10,814 bases of DNA from JAULUH01 sp032111745 (GTDB lineage: Bacteria; Chloroflexota; Anaerolineae; JAAEKA01). A program made the position numbers and the translations under genes. The stretch lies in NCBI GenBank assembly GCA_032111745.1, contig JAULUH010000311.1, positions 1 through 10,814 of the forward strand. The letters are read 5' to 3'. Below, in pieces: positions 1 to 6,873 of the stretch. How positions within the stretch are numbered: position 1 is the first letter of the stretch; the number at the start of each line of letters is the position of its first letter. The notes under the pieces were generated by a model, which was not told where the DNA came from, made no database searches, and saw nothing but the letters and a program-made list of their open reading frames with translations.

Positions 1-971
1 GTTACGAGGTCGTGCCCATCGCCATCGACAAACAGGGCCGCTGGCTCTTGGGACCCGAAACGGCTCGCCTGCTGGCCGGCGCAGGCGAGCCAGCAAAGCT
101 AGAGACTTCCACCCTGGTGCCGCGGGACGAGTCCCTCCGCAGCGTTGACGTGATCTTCCCAGTGCTGCATGGCCCTTACGGCGAAGACGGCACGGTGCAG
201 GGCCTTCTGGAGCTGGCCAACATCCCCTACGTGGGCTGTGGCGTGTTGGCTTCGGCGCTGGCCATGGACAAGGTGGCTTGCAAGGCGGTCTTTGCAGCTG
301 CAGGACTGCCCCAGCTGCCTTTCCTCCCGGTCAAGCGCAAGCGCTGGAAAGTCGAGCCAGCCCAGGTATTGGCTGACATCGAGAACAGGCTGAGCTATCC
401 GGTGTTTGTCAAGCCGGCCAACCTCGGCTCCAGCGTCGGCGTTGGCAAGGCCAGACAGCGCGCAGAGCTGGCTAAGGCCCTGGACGAAGCGGCCCGCTAC
501 GACCGCAAGCTGCTGGTGGAGCAAGGAATCGATGCCCGAGAGATCGAGGTCAGTGTGCTGGGTAACGACGACCCTGTCGCCTCGGTGCCGGGTGAGATCG
601 TGCCCTCCCGGGAGTTCTACGACTATAGAGCCAAATACGTGGATTCCGGCTCGGAATTGATCATCCCCGCCCCACTGGCTCCCGAACTGGCCGAAACCGC
701 GCAGCGATTGGCCGTCCAGGCCTTCCTGGCCATCGACGGCGCCGGCATGGCCCGGGTAGACTTTTTGCTGGAGCGGCATAGTGATCGGCTGTTCCTGAAT
801 GAGGTAAATACGATCCCCGGCTTCACTGCCATCAGCATGTACCCGAAACTGTGGGCAGCCAGCGGTCTCTCCTATGCGATGCTGATGGACCGCTTGATCG
901 AGCTGGCCCTGGAACGCCACGCCGATAAGAGCCGGACGGAGACATCCTACCGGCCCGGAGTGGAGGGTTAA
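1..971 (+). CDS. ddl: D-alanine--D-alanine ligase, 5'-truncated by window edge
   Basis: ATP-grasp enzyme that joins two D-alanines in the cytoplasm to make the dipeptide ending the peptidoglycan stem peptide. The frame is open from base 3 (reading YEVVPIAIDKQGRW), and the family has about 30-50 residues before this point. The GTG at base 12 is therefore an internal valine and the real start lies upstream. Visible signatures are VLHGPYGEDGTVQG (about 163-205), the ATP-grasp segment FVKPANLGSSVGVGKA (about 406-453), and the catalytic and Mg-binding segment NEVNTIPGF from 798, followed by the usual FTAISMYPKLW. The stop TAA is at 969-971 and the ftsQ start follows 3 bases later, so the two are almost certainly cotranscribed. 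Placing ddl before ftsQ is classical for the dcw cluster. The short tail after LIELALERH is variable and unremarkable. Confidence 0.96.
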   Translation, partial: YEVVPIAIDKQGRWLLGPETARLLAGAGEPAKLETSTLVPRDESLRSVDVIFPVLHGPYGEDGTVQGLLELANIPYVGCGVLASALAMDKVACKAVFAAAGLPQLPFLPVKRKRWKVEPAQVLADIENRLSYPVFVKPANLGSSVGVGKARQRAELAKALDEAARYDRKLLVEQGIDAREIEVSVLGNDDPVASVPGEIVPSREFYDYRAKYVDSGSELIIPAPLAPELAETAQRLAVQAFLAIDGAGMARVDFLLERHSDRLFLNEVNTIPGFTAISMYPKLWAASGLSYAMLMDRLIELALERHADKSRTETSYRPGVEG

Positions 972-974
972 GCC

Positions 975-1865
975 ATGGCGCGGCGCCAACGCTCCCGCAC
1001 TAATCACTGGGGTAAACCCCCGCGGCGCCTGGCAGCCCAGCGTAAGGCCAGGGCCGCTGTGCGCGGCCGCCGCCGCAATAGCTACCGAGCTAGCCAGCCA
1101 CCATCTGTACAGGGTTCGACCCACGCTGGACCAGGCCGGCGGCTACCTTCTGCCCGACCACTGCTGGGGACTATGGGGCCGGGCTGGGGCCGGCTGGCCG
1201 GGCTGGGGCTGATTGCTGGCTTGCTGGCCGCACTTGCTCTTCTGTTCGTGAGCGACGACTTCTACGTGGAGTCTGCAGAGATCACCGGCGCTACCTATAG
1301 CGAGCTCGACGAGATCTATCGTGTCTCCGGCGTGCACAATTTCAGCCTGTTCTGGGTCAATGCCGCGGAGGCAGAGCAACGGGTCGAGCAACTGCCCTTC
1401 GTAAAGAGCGCACGCGTGTGGCCCCTGCTGCCCAACAAGGTGCACATCGACGTGATGGAGCGCCAACCAGTCCTGTTCTGGCAGGCGGGCGGACAGGCCT
1501 CCTGGGTTGATGCCGACGGTGTTGTCCTGCCCGTGGCTGGGTCCATTGCCTCGCTGCCCGTCCTGATCGACCTGGACGGCAGCAGCCTGCATTCCCAGGG
1601 TTTGATGGACCCACAGATGGTCGCCGCCGTGTTGAAGCTCAACGCTCAACTGCCCGAGCTGAAACGGGTAGCCTGGAGCCAGGACCGCGGTCTGCACTTC
1701 GTCACACCAGATGGGACCCTCGTAGTCCTGGGGCGAGACTCGCGGCTCGCCGAGCGAGTCCATCACCTGGTCGCCTTGAAGTCCGCTCTTGCCGTCGAAG
1801 GCAAGACGGCCAGCGAAATCGATTTACGGTTGGACGACGGCTATTTCATGAAGATAGCACCATGA
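975..1865 (+). CDS. ftsQ: Cell division protein FtsQ (POTRA-domain divisome protein)
   Basis: Bitopic membrane protein of the divisome. In known systems it links early division proteins to the septal peptidoglycan synthesis complex. It has 296 residues. Residues 1-70 form a long, very arginine-rich cytoplasmic tail, and residues about 74-92 (RLAGLGLIAGLLAALALLFV) are a single membrane span, giving an N-in, C-out topology. Residues about 95-172 are a POTRA domain with the family pattern VxSAEITG...LPFVKSARVWPLLPNKVHIDVMERQP. The rest is the extracytoplasmic FtsQ domain. The ATG at 975 follows GGAGGG (962-967) by 7 bases, which supports this start. The basic N-terminus is longer than in many homologues. 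FtsQ/DivIB sequences diverge strongly, so the call rests on topology, the POTRA pattern and its place between ddl and ftsA. Confidence 0.93.
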   Translation: MARRQRSRTNHWGKPPRRLAAQRKARAAVRGRRRNSYRASQPPSVQGSTHAGPGRRLPSARPLLGTMGPGWGRLAGLGLIAGLLAALALLFVSDDFYVESAEITGATYSELDEIYRVSGVHNFSLFWVNAAEAEQRVEQLPFVKSARVWPLLPNKVHIDVMERQPVLFWQAGGQASWVDADGVVLPVAGSIASLPVLIDLDGSSLHSQGLMDPQMVAAVLKLNAQLPELKRVAWSQDRGLHFVTPDGTLVVLGRDSRLAERVHHLVALKSALAVEGKTASEIDLRLDDGYFMKIAP

Positions 1866-1880
1866 CTAGGGGTGTGAGCC

Positions 1881-3107
1881 GTGCCTGAGACAATCTGCGC
1901 TATTGATGTCGGCACGACCAAGGTGGTGACCATTATTGCCGAGGTCGTGGATGAGAATACATTCCAGGTGATCGGCGTCGGTCGATCACCCTCAGATGGC
2001 CTGAGCAAGGGCGTGGTGACTAACGTCGCCGCAGCCACGGCGGCCATCGGCCAGTCCATCGAGGAGGCTGAACACGCCGCCAACCATTCCATCACCAGCG
2101 CCTATGTAGGAATTGCCGGCAGCCATGTCCAGTGCCACAACAGCAAGGCCGCCGTACCCATTAACCGCACGCGGGTGGTCACGGCGGAGGACGTAGAGCG
2201 GGTGAAAGAAGCAGCGAAAGCTGTTCCTATCCCCCACAATCGGGAGATCATCCATGTGGTGCCGCGCAGCTTTGCCGTCGATGAGCAGGAGGATTTGCAC
2301 GATCCCATCGGCATGCACGGCTTTCGCCTGGGCATCGACGCCCAGATCATCTCCGGCGCCACAGGAGCTGTGCGCAATCTGGTGCGTTGCGTGCAAACCC
2401 ACGGGATCGAGATCGAGGAACTGGTGTTAGAGCCCCTGGCGTCGGGTGAGGCCGTGCTCCACGATGCCGAGCGCGAGATGGGCGTGATGGTGGTAGACAT
2501 GGGCGGTGGGACCACAGACCTGGCGCTGTTCATGAAAGGCAGCCTGTGGCATACCGTGGTCCTGGATGTGGGCGGCAACCATCTCACCCACGACCTCGCT
2601 GTGGGGCTGAGCTCTCCCTTTGCTGCTGCCGAGACCCTCAAGGTGCGCCACGGGCATGCCATGGCCTCCCGCGTAGCCCCAGACCAGGAGGTAACGGTAG
2701 AGGTGTTTGGCGAGAATGACCTGCGCGCCGTGCCTCGCCTTCTGGTGGCGGAGATCCTGGAGGCCCGAGTCGAGGAGATTATCGAGCTCATCCTGCGGGA
2801 GATCACGCGCTCAGGCTACGAGGGTTTGGTGCCCGCCGGAATGGTCATGACTGGCGGCACCGCCCAACTTGCCGGCCTGCGGGAGCTCAGCCGCCAGATG
2901 ACCCAGATGCCTGTGCGCATTGGCGCACCGAACGGCATTCCTGGTGTGATTGATAGCCTCAAGACGCCGGACAACGCCACCAGCGTAGGACTGTTGCTGT
3001 GGGCAATGCGAAACCGGTGGGGCGGTGTCAACTCCCGCAGCCGGAAGGCAACCAGCCCCTTGATGCAGCGCGTGATGGCCTGGCTGCGCAACCTGTTACC
3101 CGGTTAA
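1881..3107 (+). CDS. ftsA: Cell division protein FtsA (actin-like FtsZ membrane anchor)
   Basis: Actin-fold ATP-binding protein that tethers FtsZ filaments to the inner membrane and recruits later divisome proteins. It has 408 residues, a normal family length. Phosphate-1 loop CAIDVGTTKVV is near residues 6-16. The SHS2/1C subdomain (about 84-165) includes the conserved HVVPRSFAVDEQ. Phosphate-2 loop DMGGGTTDLALF starts at D206, and the adenosine motif MVMTGGTAQLAG is at 321-332. The last ~16 residues (PLMQRVMAWLRNLLPG) look like the amphipathic membrane-targeting helix. The start is GTG at 1881, 8 bases after AGGGG (1868-1872). No upstream in-frame alternative exists, because the GTG at 1872 runs directly into TGA. 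The gene begins 15 bases after ftsQ and ends 54 bases before the first ftsZ ATG. Confidence 0.97.
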   Translation: MPETICAIDVGTTKVVTIIAEVVDENTFQVIGVGRSPSDGLSKGVVTNVAAATAAIGQSIEEAEHAANHSITSAYVGIAGSHVQCHNSKAAVPINRTRVVTAEDVERVKEAAKAVPIPHNREIIHVVPRSFAVDEQEDLHDPIGMHGFRLGIDAQIISGATGAVRNLVRCVQTHGIEIEELVLEPLASGEAVLHDAEREMGVMVVDMGGGTTDLALFMKGSLWHTVVLDVGGNHLTHDLAVGLSSPFAAAETLKVRHGHAMASRVAPDQEVTVEVFGENDLRAVPRLLVAEILEARVEEIIELILREITRSGYEGLVPAGMVMTGGTAQLAGLRELSRQMTQMPVRIGAPNGIPGVIDSLKTPDNATSVGLLLWAMRNRWGGVNSRSRKATSPLMQRVMAWLRNLLPG

Positions 3108-3161
3108 CGTCACCCATCGGCAACTGCCTGGGTGGCACCAAGACCTGCCAAGGAGAGAAGC

Positions 3162-4493
3162 ATGAAGGAAAGTGACTACGAAGGACACCAGGAGAGCGCA
3201 GCCACAGGTGAGATCCCAGATCAGCTAGCTTCGCCTGAGTTGCACCAGCCGGTTGATCCACCGCTGGCGGAGCCCATCCTGGCCAAGCCCAATGGCGCGT
3301 CCCCAACCAGACAACCACCGCCGTCCCCGGACGGCAAACCAGTACCGACAAGGAGTGATACCATGAACCGACGAACCAGCGGCCGTGAAGCACATCCGAC
3401 CTACGTGGATAATTTTGCCAAGATCCGTGTGGTCGGGGTCGGCGGCGGCGGCAGCAATGCTGTCAACCGGATGATTGAGGCCGGTATCTCAGGCGTGGAG
3501 TTCATCGCCGTCAACACCGATGCCCAGGCGCTTCTGGAGTCCCAGGCCCCTCAGCGCATGCGCATCGGCGATAAGCTGACCAAAGGCCTCGGCGCCGGCG
3601 GTGATCCAGAGGTGGGCGAGAAGGCCGCCATGGAGTCCTCAGAAGACCTGACCAATATCGTGCGCGGAGCAGATATGGTGTTCGTCACTGCGGGCATCGG
3701 CGGCGGCACCGGCACCGGTGCCGCACCGATCGTTGCCCAAATGGCGCGCGACGCCGGAGCCCTGACTATTGGAGTCGTCACCCGGCCCTTCACCTTCGAG
3801 GGCTCGCGGCGACGCCGTGTGGCCGAAGAAGGGCTGACGCGGCTGAAGGAGCAAGTGGATACCCTGATCGTGATCCCCAACGACCGGCTCCTGCAGATCG
3901 TGGACAAGAAATCCTCCATCCGCGACGCCTTCACGGTCGCCGACGATGTCCTGCGCCAGGGTATCCAGGGCATCAGCGAGCTCATCACCATCCCGGGCCT
4001 GATCAACCTGGACTTTGCCGATGTCCGCGCAATCATGGAGAACGGCGGCTCTGCGCTGATGGCCATTGGTGTGGGCAAAGGTGAGAATCGGGCCCAGGAA
4101 GCAGCCGAGCAGGCCATCGCCAGCAAGCTCCTCGACGTCAGCATCGACGGCGCCCAGAGCATCCTGTTCAACGTCACAGGCGGCCTGGGCATGACCCTGC
4201 ACGAGGTAAACGAAGCAGCCGAGATTATCCGGGCCACGGCCCATCCAGAGGCCAACATCATCTTCGGCGCCGTTCTTGATCCCTCGCTGGACGAGGAAGT
4301 GCGGGTGACGGTAATCGCCACCGGCTTCGAAATCGCCGCCGAGGCTCGCCGGCCCTTGACGGCCACTCAGCCGCTGCCGGCAGCTGTCGCCGGCGAGCGC
4401 AGCGACAAGACCGTGCCCTTCCCGGTGCGCACCTATAGTCCGGAAGATCTGGACATCCCGGCGTTTCTGCGCCGGCGGGCCAAAGGTGCATAG
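3162..4493 (+). CDS. ftsZ: Cell division protein FtsZ with acidic/proline-rich N-terminal extension
   Basis: Tubulin-like GTPase that polymerises into the Z ring. Counted from the ATG at 3162 it has 443 residues. Nucleotide-binding GGGGSNAVN is at 94-102, the tubulin signature GGGTGTG at 180-186, and the T7 synergy loop NLDFAD at 282-287. The conserved C-terminal peptide DLDIPAFLRRR (from 429) is where FtsA binds in known systems. Residues 1-67 are a charged, proline-rich, probably disordered extension before the conserved KIRVVGVGGGGSNAV core, and most FtsZ proteins have a much shorter one. The ATG at 3162 is preceded by AAGGAG (3150-3155) with 6 bases between. A second in-frame ATG at 3363, also behind AAGGAG, would give a standard 376-residue protein. 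Which start dominates cannot be settled from sequence. An in-frame GTG at 3132 is less likely because the 3150 ribosome site lies downstream of it. Confidence 0.97.
   Translation: MKESDYEGHQESAATGEIPDQLASPELHQPVDPPLAEPILAKPNGASPTRQPPPSPDGKPVPTRSDTMNRRTSGREAHPTYVDNFAKIRVVGVGGGGSNAVNRMIEAGISGVEFIAVNTDAQALLESQAPQRMRIGDKLTKGLGAGGDPEVGEKAAMESSEDLTNIVRGADMVFVTAGIGGGTGTGAAPIVAQMARDAGALTIGVVTRPFTFEGSRRRRVAEEGLTRLKEQVDTLIVIPNDRLLQIVDKKSSIRDAFTVADDVLRQGIQGISELITIPGLINLDFADVRAIMENGGSALMAIGVGKGENRAQEAAEQAIASKLLDVSIDGAQSILFNVTGGLGMTLHEVNEAAEIIRATAHPEANIIFGAVLDPSLDEEVRVTVIATGFEIAAEARRPLTATQPLPAAVAGERSDKTVPFPVRTYSPEDLDIPAFLRRRAKGA
3350..3365 (+). promoter_or_regulatory. Internal ribosome binding site and second in-frame start of ftsZ
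   Basis: AAGGAG at 3350-3355 is followed after 7 bases by ATG at 3363-3365, in the same frame as the ATG at 3162. Its strength and spacing match the first site (AAGGAG 3150-3155, 6-base spacing). Starting here gives MNRRTSGREAHP and then the conserved core, which is a normal FtsZ N-terminus. Either this is the main start and 3162-3362 is leader, or both are used and two isoforms are made. Confidence 0.6.
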
Positions 4494-4581
4494 AGCGCCC
4501 CCATAGTCGCAGCCAAGCTGAGAACCAGGAAACCGGCAGGCCCCGAACTACCCGCCGGACGGCCCATTCGTCGGTAATCAC

Positions 4582-4620
4582 ATGCCACCGCTCTGCGTCG
4601 TCGGCGCAGAGCGGTGGCAT
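4582..4620. terminator. Perfect 16-bp inverted repeat, probable ftsZ terminator
   Basis: The left arm 4582-4597 (ATGCCACCGCTCTGCG) is the exact reverse complement of 4605-4620, with a 7-base loop (4598-4604). It lies 89 bases after the ftsZ stop and well before the nrdR promoter, where a transcript boundary is expected. There is no immediate U-tract; the nearest run is four T at 4637-4640. It may therefore work as an atypical or factor-assisted terminator, as a 3'-end stabiliser, or as a protein-binding palindrome. Confidence 0.6.
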
Positions 4621-4734
4621 CGTGGTTCATCGCCCCTTTTCCGGCGCCTCGCCGCAATGGCACCGACAATTCCCGGGGTGGAACGGGTAAACCTTAAAAT
4701 TCCGTCTGATTGGGCCAATTCCCACCTATAGGTC

Positions 4735-4763
4735 TTGCCAAACCCCGGCCCCTATGGTAAAAT
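4735..4763 (+). promoter_or_regulatory. Sigma-70-type promoter for the nrdR operon
   Basis: -35 TTGCCA (4735-4740) and -10 TAAAAT (4758-4763) are separated by exactly 17 bases, and each matches the consensus at 5 of 6 positions. Transcription would start near 4770, leaving a leader of about 225 bases before nrdR. The paired NrdR-box-like sites sit just downstream of the predicted start, a sensible place for repression by blocking the polymerase. Confidence 0.75.
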
Positions 4764-4779
4764 TCGCCGTACCGTGCTG

Positions 4780-4795
4780 CTACAAGATATAGTGC
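4780..4795. promoter_or_regulatory. NrdR box 1
   Basis: CTACAAGATATAGTGC matches 12 of 16 positions of the published NrdR-box pattern acaCwAtATaTwGtgt, as I recall it. All of the core CwAnATnTwG is present (4783-4792). It lies about 10 bases after the predicted transcription start and 31 bp from the second box. Confidence 0.8.
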
Positions 4796-4810
4796 ATTGA
4801 GCTCTGGTAG

Positions 4811-4826
4811 CCACTAGATGTTGCGC
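4811..4826. promoter_or_regulatory. NrdR box 2
   Basis: CCACTAGATGTTGCGC matches 11 of 16 positions of the NrdR-box pattern and has the full core CwAnATnTwG (4814-4823). It begins exactly 31 bp after box 1, about three helical turns, so both sites face the same side of the DNA. Paired boxes with this spacing are typical of NrdR operators. The two sites also share the fuller core CwAGATnTwG. Confidence 0.77.
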
Positions 4827-4938
4827 CACAGTGCAGCTTTGGGCGGGCGCCGCGGCTTCCGTTAGCACAGTTTCGACAGAATCATCATCTAAGGATTTGG
4901 GCGCCTGCACCGTTAGGCAGGAACTCCCCCCAGGTGAC

Positions 4939-4956
4939 CCGGCCAACCCGGGCCGG
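4939..4956 (+). other. GC-rich hairpin in the nrdR leader
   Basis: CCGGCC (4939-4944) pairs with GGCCGG (4951-4956) across a 6-base loop, 38 bases before the nrdR ATG. It may shape the leader RNA. Six-bp GC stems arise easily in DNA of this composition, so a function is uncertain. No clear Shine-Dalgarno sequence lies between it and the start codon. Confidence 0.3.
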
Positions 4957-4994
4957 CCAAACGTTTCGAGTTCGCATTACTTGCCCCGTCTACC

Positions 4995-5441
4995 ATGCAA
5001 TGCCCTCATTGTGGTGAAGCTGACTCACGAGTTATCGATACCCGCACGACCGGCGAAGGGATTCGCCGGCGGCGTGAGTGCAACGCGTGTAGTCGGCGTT
5101 TCACCACCTACGAGCAGGTTGCCGCTTCGCTGTTTATCATTAAGAACAATGGCCGCCGCGAGCCCTATGACCGCCAGAAGCTGATGCACGGTATCCTGGT
5201 GGCCTGCGCCAAACGCCCCATCCCTCAGATGGCCATCGAAGGCATGGTCGATGAGATCGAGGAAGAGCTGTCGCGTATCGGCCGGGCAGAGGTCAAGAGC
5301 CAGGTGGTTGGCAGCATGGTTCTGGAGCACCTGAAGCAGCTGGACCCCATGGCCTACATCCGTTTCGCCATGGTCTATCTCGATCTGCGAGACCTGGAAG
5401 CGCTGCAGGCGCATATCGGCCGCATGTTGCCAAGTCGATAA
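4995..5441 (+). CDS. nrdR: Transcriptional repressor NrdR
   Basis: Regulator of ribonucleotide reductase genes. It binds DNA through a zinc ribbon and senses ATP/dATP through an ATP-cone domain, repressing when dATP is high. It has 148 residues, the usual size. The ribbon has CPHC (C3, C6) and CNAC (C29, C32). The basic stretch GIRRRRECNACSRRFTTYE is characteristic, and the ATP-cone follows from about residue 46 (LFIIKNNGRREPYDRQKL) to about 136 (MAYIRFAMVYLDLRDLEAL). The ATG at 4995 gives the expected MQCPHC beginning, although no good ribosome site precedes it; the upstream sequence is pyrimidine-rich. The paired NrdR boxes upstream imply autorepression. The stop overlaps the next start (TAATG at 5439-5443), so translation of the two genes is probably coupled. 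Confidence 0.97.
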   Translation: MQCPHCGEADSRVIDTRTTGEGIRRRRECNACSRRFTTYEQVAASLFIIKNNGRREPYDRQKLMHGILVACAKRPIPQMAIEGMVDEIEEELSRIGRAEVKSQVVGSMVLEHLKQLDPMAYIRFAMVYLDLRDLEALQAHIGRMLPSR

Positions 5442-6292
5442 TGCGGCTGGTCTTGGCTCGTGAAGATGGGCTTAACGCCGTTTCCTGCGACCGGCTGCTC
5501 TCCCGGCTGGCCGAGGAACGGGCGCAGCGAGCGCCCAATATAACTATCGATCTGAGCCAGGCCGCCTTTGTCGATCCCTACGGCGCAGCTTGCCTCTTGC
5601 TGATCTGCCGCCAGGCCACGGATCGGGGCCAGCGTTTGGTCTGTGTCTTGCCCACAGATCAGCCGGCCCAAACCATGGCCGTAGCCCTGGGCCTGGTCAG
5701 CGCGCTGCGACCTCTGGCTGAATTGCGCAATGTGCTGCCGGCAGGACACACGTCCAGTAGGGATACTGCCCTGGCCCTGAACCCGATCCGGTCGCGCAGC
5801 GACGTACAGACGGTGCTGAACTACCTCGTAGACCTGTCGCGCGGACGGCTAGGTTATGCCACCGGCGATGTGCTCGACGCCACCAAGGTTGTGTCCGAAT
5901 TGTGCTTCAATGTGGTCGACCACAGCCAGGCTGAAGGGTACGCCGTCGCCCGTATCTACCGGGACCGGAAAGGCCACCGCTTTGTTTCACTGGCTGTGGT
6001 CGACGCCGGGATAGGCATCCGTACCAGCCTCTCCCAGCGCTATGCTGAGGCAACGACCTGGTCACACGCCGAGGCTATCGAGCAGGCCCTGGACGGCCTC
6101 AGCAGCCGTCCGCTTGGCGGTGGCGCCGGCCTCCGTAGCATCCACGCCATCGTCCAGCGCTATGGCGGACGGCTATCCATCCGCTCTGGCGACACCAGGC
6201 TCTACCTGGCTGCCGAACGCCGGCCACACCACGCCACCGGAGCGGGCTTCCCCGGCACCCAGGTCGGCATCAGTTTCAGCCAGATCGACTAG
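5441..6292 (+). CDS. STAS-like plus HATPase (anti-sigma-factor-type kinase) protein
   Basis: 283-residue soluble protein with no membrane span or signal peptide. Residues about 34-59 (ITIDLSQAAFVDPYGAACLL) read as a STAS-like strand-helix, with DPYG where anti-sigma antagonists have DSSG, so the phosphorylatable serine is missing. From about 120 to the end is a GHKL ATPase fold. It has an N-box SELCFNVVDHS with E153, N157 and H161, a G1 box VVDAGIGI with D188, and a G2 box GGGAGL at 226-231. No phospho-accepting DHp domain is seen, so it resembles SpoIIAB/RsbW-like serine kinases or stand-alone regulatory ATPases more than a two-component kinase. Its ATG overlaps the nrdR stop by one base and the STAS/winged-helix gene follows 14 bases after its stop. 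The partner and target are unknown. A role in controlling nucleotide reduction is inferred only from position. Confidence 0.8.
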   Translation: MRLVLAREDGLNAVSCDRLLSRLAEERAQRAPNITIDLSQAAFVDPYGAACLLLICRQATDRGQRLVCVLPTDQPAQTMAVALGLVSALRPLAELRNVLPAGHTSSRDTALALNPIRSRSDVQTVLNYLVDLSRGRLGYATGDVLDATKVVSELCFNVVDHSQAEGYAVARIYRDRKGHRFVSLAVVDAGIGIRTSLSQRYAEATTWSHAEAIEQALDGLSSRPLGGGAGLRSIHAIVQRYGGRLSIRSGDTRLYLAAERRPHHATGAGFPGTQVGISFSQID

Positions 6293-6306
6293 CAGAAAGG
6301 GTCGCT

Positions 6307-6843
6307 ATGCCGTTACTTGAGGAACACGTTGAACTGCCAGGCCCGGTCCTCGGCGGGCGGGATCCACAGATGAAGGAGCACCTCGTAGCTCGCCTGAAGG
6401 ATTTGCCCGCTAACAGCCTCCTGGTCCTGGACTGTGCCCACGTCCAGTTCATGGATTACTCCTGGGCCGATGAGGTTGTAGCCAGCCTGGTGGACGTAGC
6501 CCACACCTCCGAAGGGCAGCTGTTTGTGGTCGTGCGTGGTCCCAGCGAAAGCGTCGCCGAGAGCATCAAGGCCGCCGTTACCATGCACGGCCTGACTTGC
6601 GTCAGGGTCGACCAGAATGGGGTGCCCACCGTGTTGGGTGGCCTCAGCCCGGCCCTCCTGCAAACCTATAACCTGGCCGTGGCCCGCGGCCAGATCAGCG
6701 CTCTCGACCTCCCAGATAGCTTGTCGCCCAGCACCAAGAGCAACCGCCTTAAGGAGCTGGAACGCCGTGGCCTGTTGTATCGAGTCGGCGAGGAGATCAT
6801 AGAGGGCGGCGGCCGGCGCTTCATTTACGAGCCAGTACGCTAA
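6307..6843 (+). CDS. STAS-like domain fused to winged-helix domain; probable partner of upstream ATPase
   Basis: 178-residue soluble protein. Residues about 38-100 contain LLVLDCAHVQFMDYSWADEVV, a STAS or STAS-like (DUF4325-type) core. S52, in DYSW, occupies the place of the phosphorylated serine of SpoIIAA-type antagonists. Residues about 130-178 (ISALDLPDSL, then STKSNRLKELERRGLL and a GGRRFIYEPV wing) look like a winged helix-turn-helix in which the LKELERRGLL helix is typical. The combination suggests a regulator whose DNA-binding or protein-binding head is controlled by a partner-switching domain. AAAGGG (6296-6301) precedes the ATG by 5 bases. It follows the ATPase gene by 14 bases and precedes nrdJ by 70. 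I do not recognise a named gene. The helix could bind protein rather than DNA. Confidence 0.75.
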   Translation: MPLLEEHVELPGPVLGGRDPQMKEHLVARLKDLPANSLLVLDCAHVQFMDYSWADEVVASLVDVAHTSEGQLFVVVRGPSESVAESIKAAVTMHGLTCVRVDQNGVPTVLGGLSPALLQTYNLAVARGQISALDLPDSLSPSTKSNRLKELERRGLLYRVGEEIIEGGGRRFIYEPVR

Positions 6844-6873
6844 GTCCAGCCTCTTTTTTTCTCTTGCGGTTTC

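Larger units (their letters stand above)
4494..4994. other. Intergenic control region between ftsZ and nrdR
   Basis: 501 bases without a credible gene. In order it holds a perfect 16-bp hairpin (4582-4620), an 11-bp palindrome ATTGG-G-CCAAT (4709-4719), a sigma-70-like promoter (4735-4763), two NrdR-box-like sites (4780-4826), and about 110 bases of leader with a GC-rich hairpin (4939-4956). The stretch around 4685-4765 is visibly richer in A and T than the flanking genes, as expected for a promoter. Short open frames here lack ribosome sites or family resemblance. Confidence 0.8.

Noticed and set aside
12..14. GTG as the start of ddl
   Set aside because: The frame is open to the window edge and already encodes conserved family sequence (YEVVPI) before this codon, so the gene is truncated rather than starting here.
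99..1124. Long open frame on the - strand opposite ddl
   Set aside because: Antisense shadow of a well-conserved gene in GC-rich DNA; the translation matches no family I know and there is no ribosome site or spacing to suggest a gene.
3132..3134. GTG as the start of ftsZ
   Set aside because: In frame, but the strong AAGGAG ribosome site lies after it (3150-3155) and points to ATG 3162; nothing comparable precedes 3132.
4682..4700. Additional promoter with TAAAAT at 4695-4700
   Set aside because: No -35-like hexamer sits 16-18 bases upstream (the sequence there is CCCGGG-like), whereas the 4735-4763 pair fits both elements and spacing.
4770..4994. Cobalamin riboswitch in the leader of the B12-reductase operon
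   Set aside because: Considered because nrdJ needs B12. Only a GCCACT fragment near 4810 resembles a riboswitch element, it overlaps an NrdR box, and the B12-box and expected arms are missing.
4831..5184. Open frame overlapping the nrdR leader and gene
   Set aside because: Overlaps the clear nrdR frame, has no ribosome site and no family resemblance; part of it covers leader RNA.
6854..6860. Intrinsic terminator at the seven-T run before nrdJ
   Set aside because: No stable hairpin is found in the bases directly before the run, so termination between the STAS/winged-helix gene and nrdJ is not supported.
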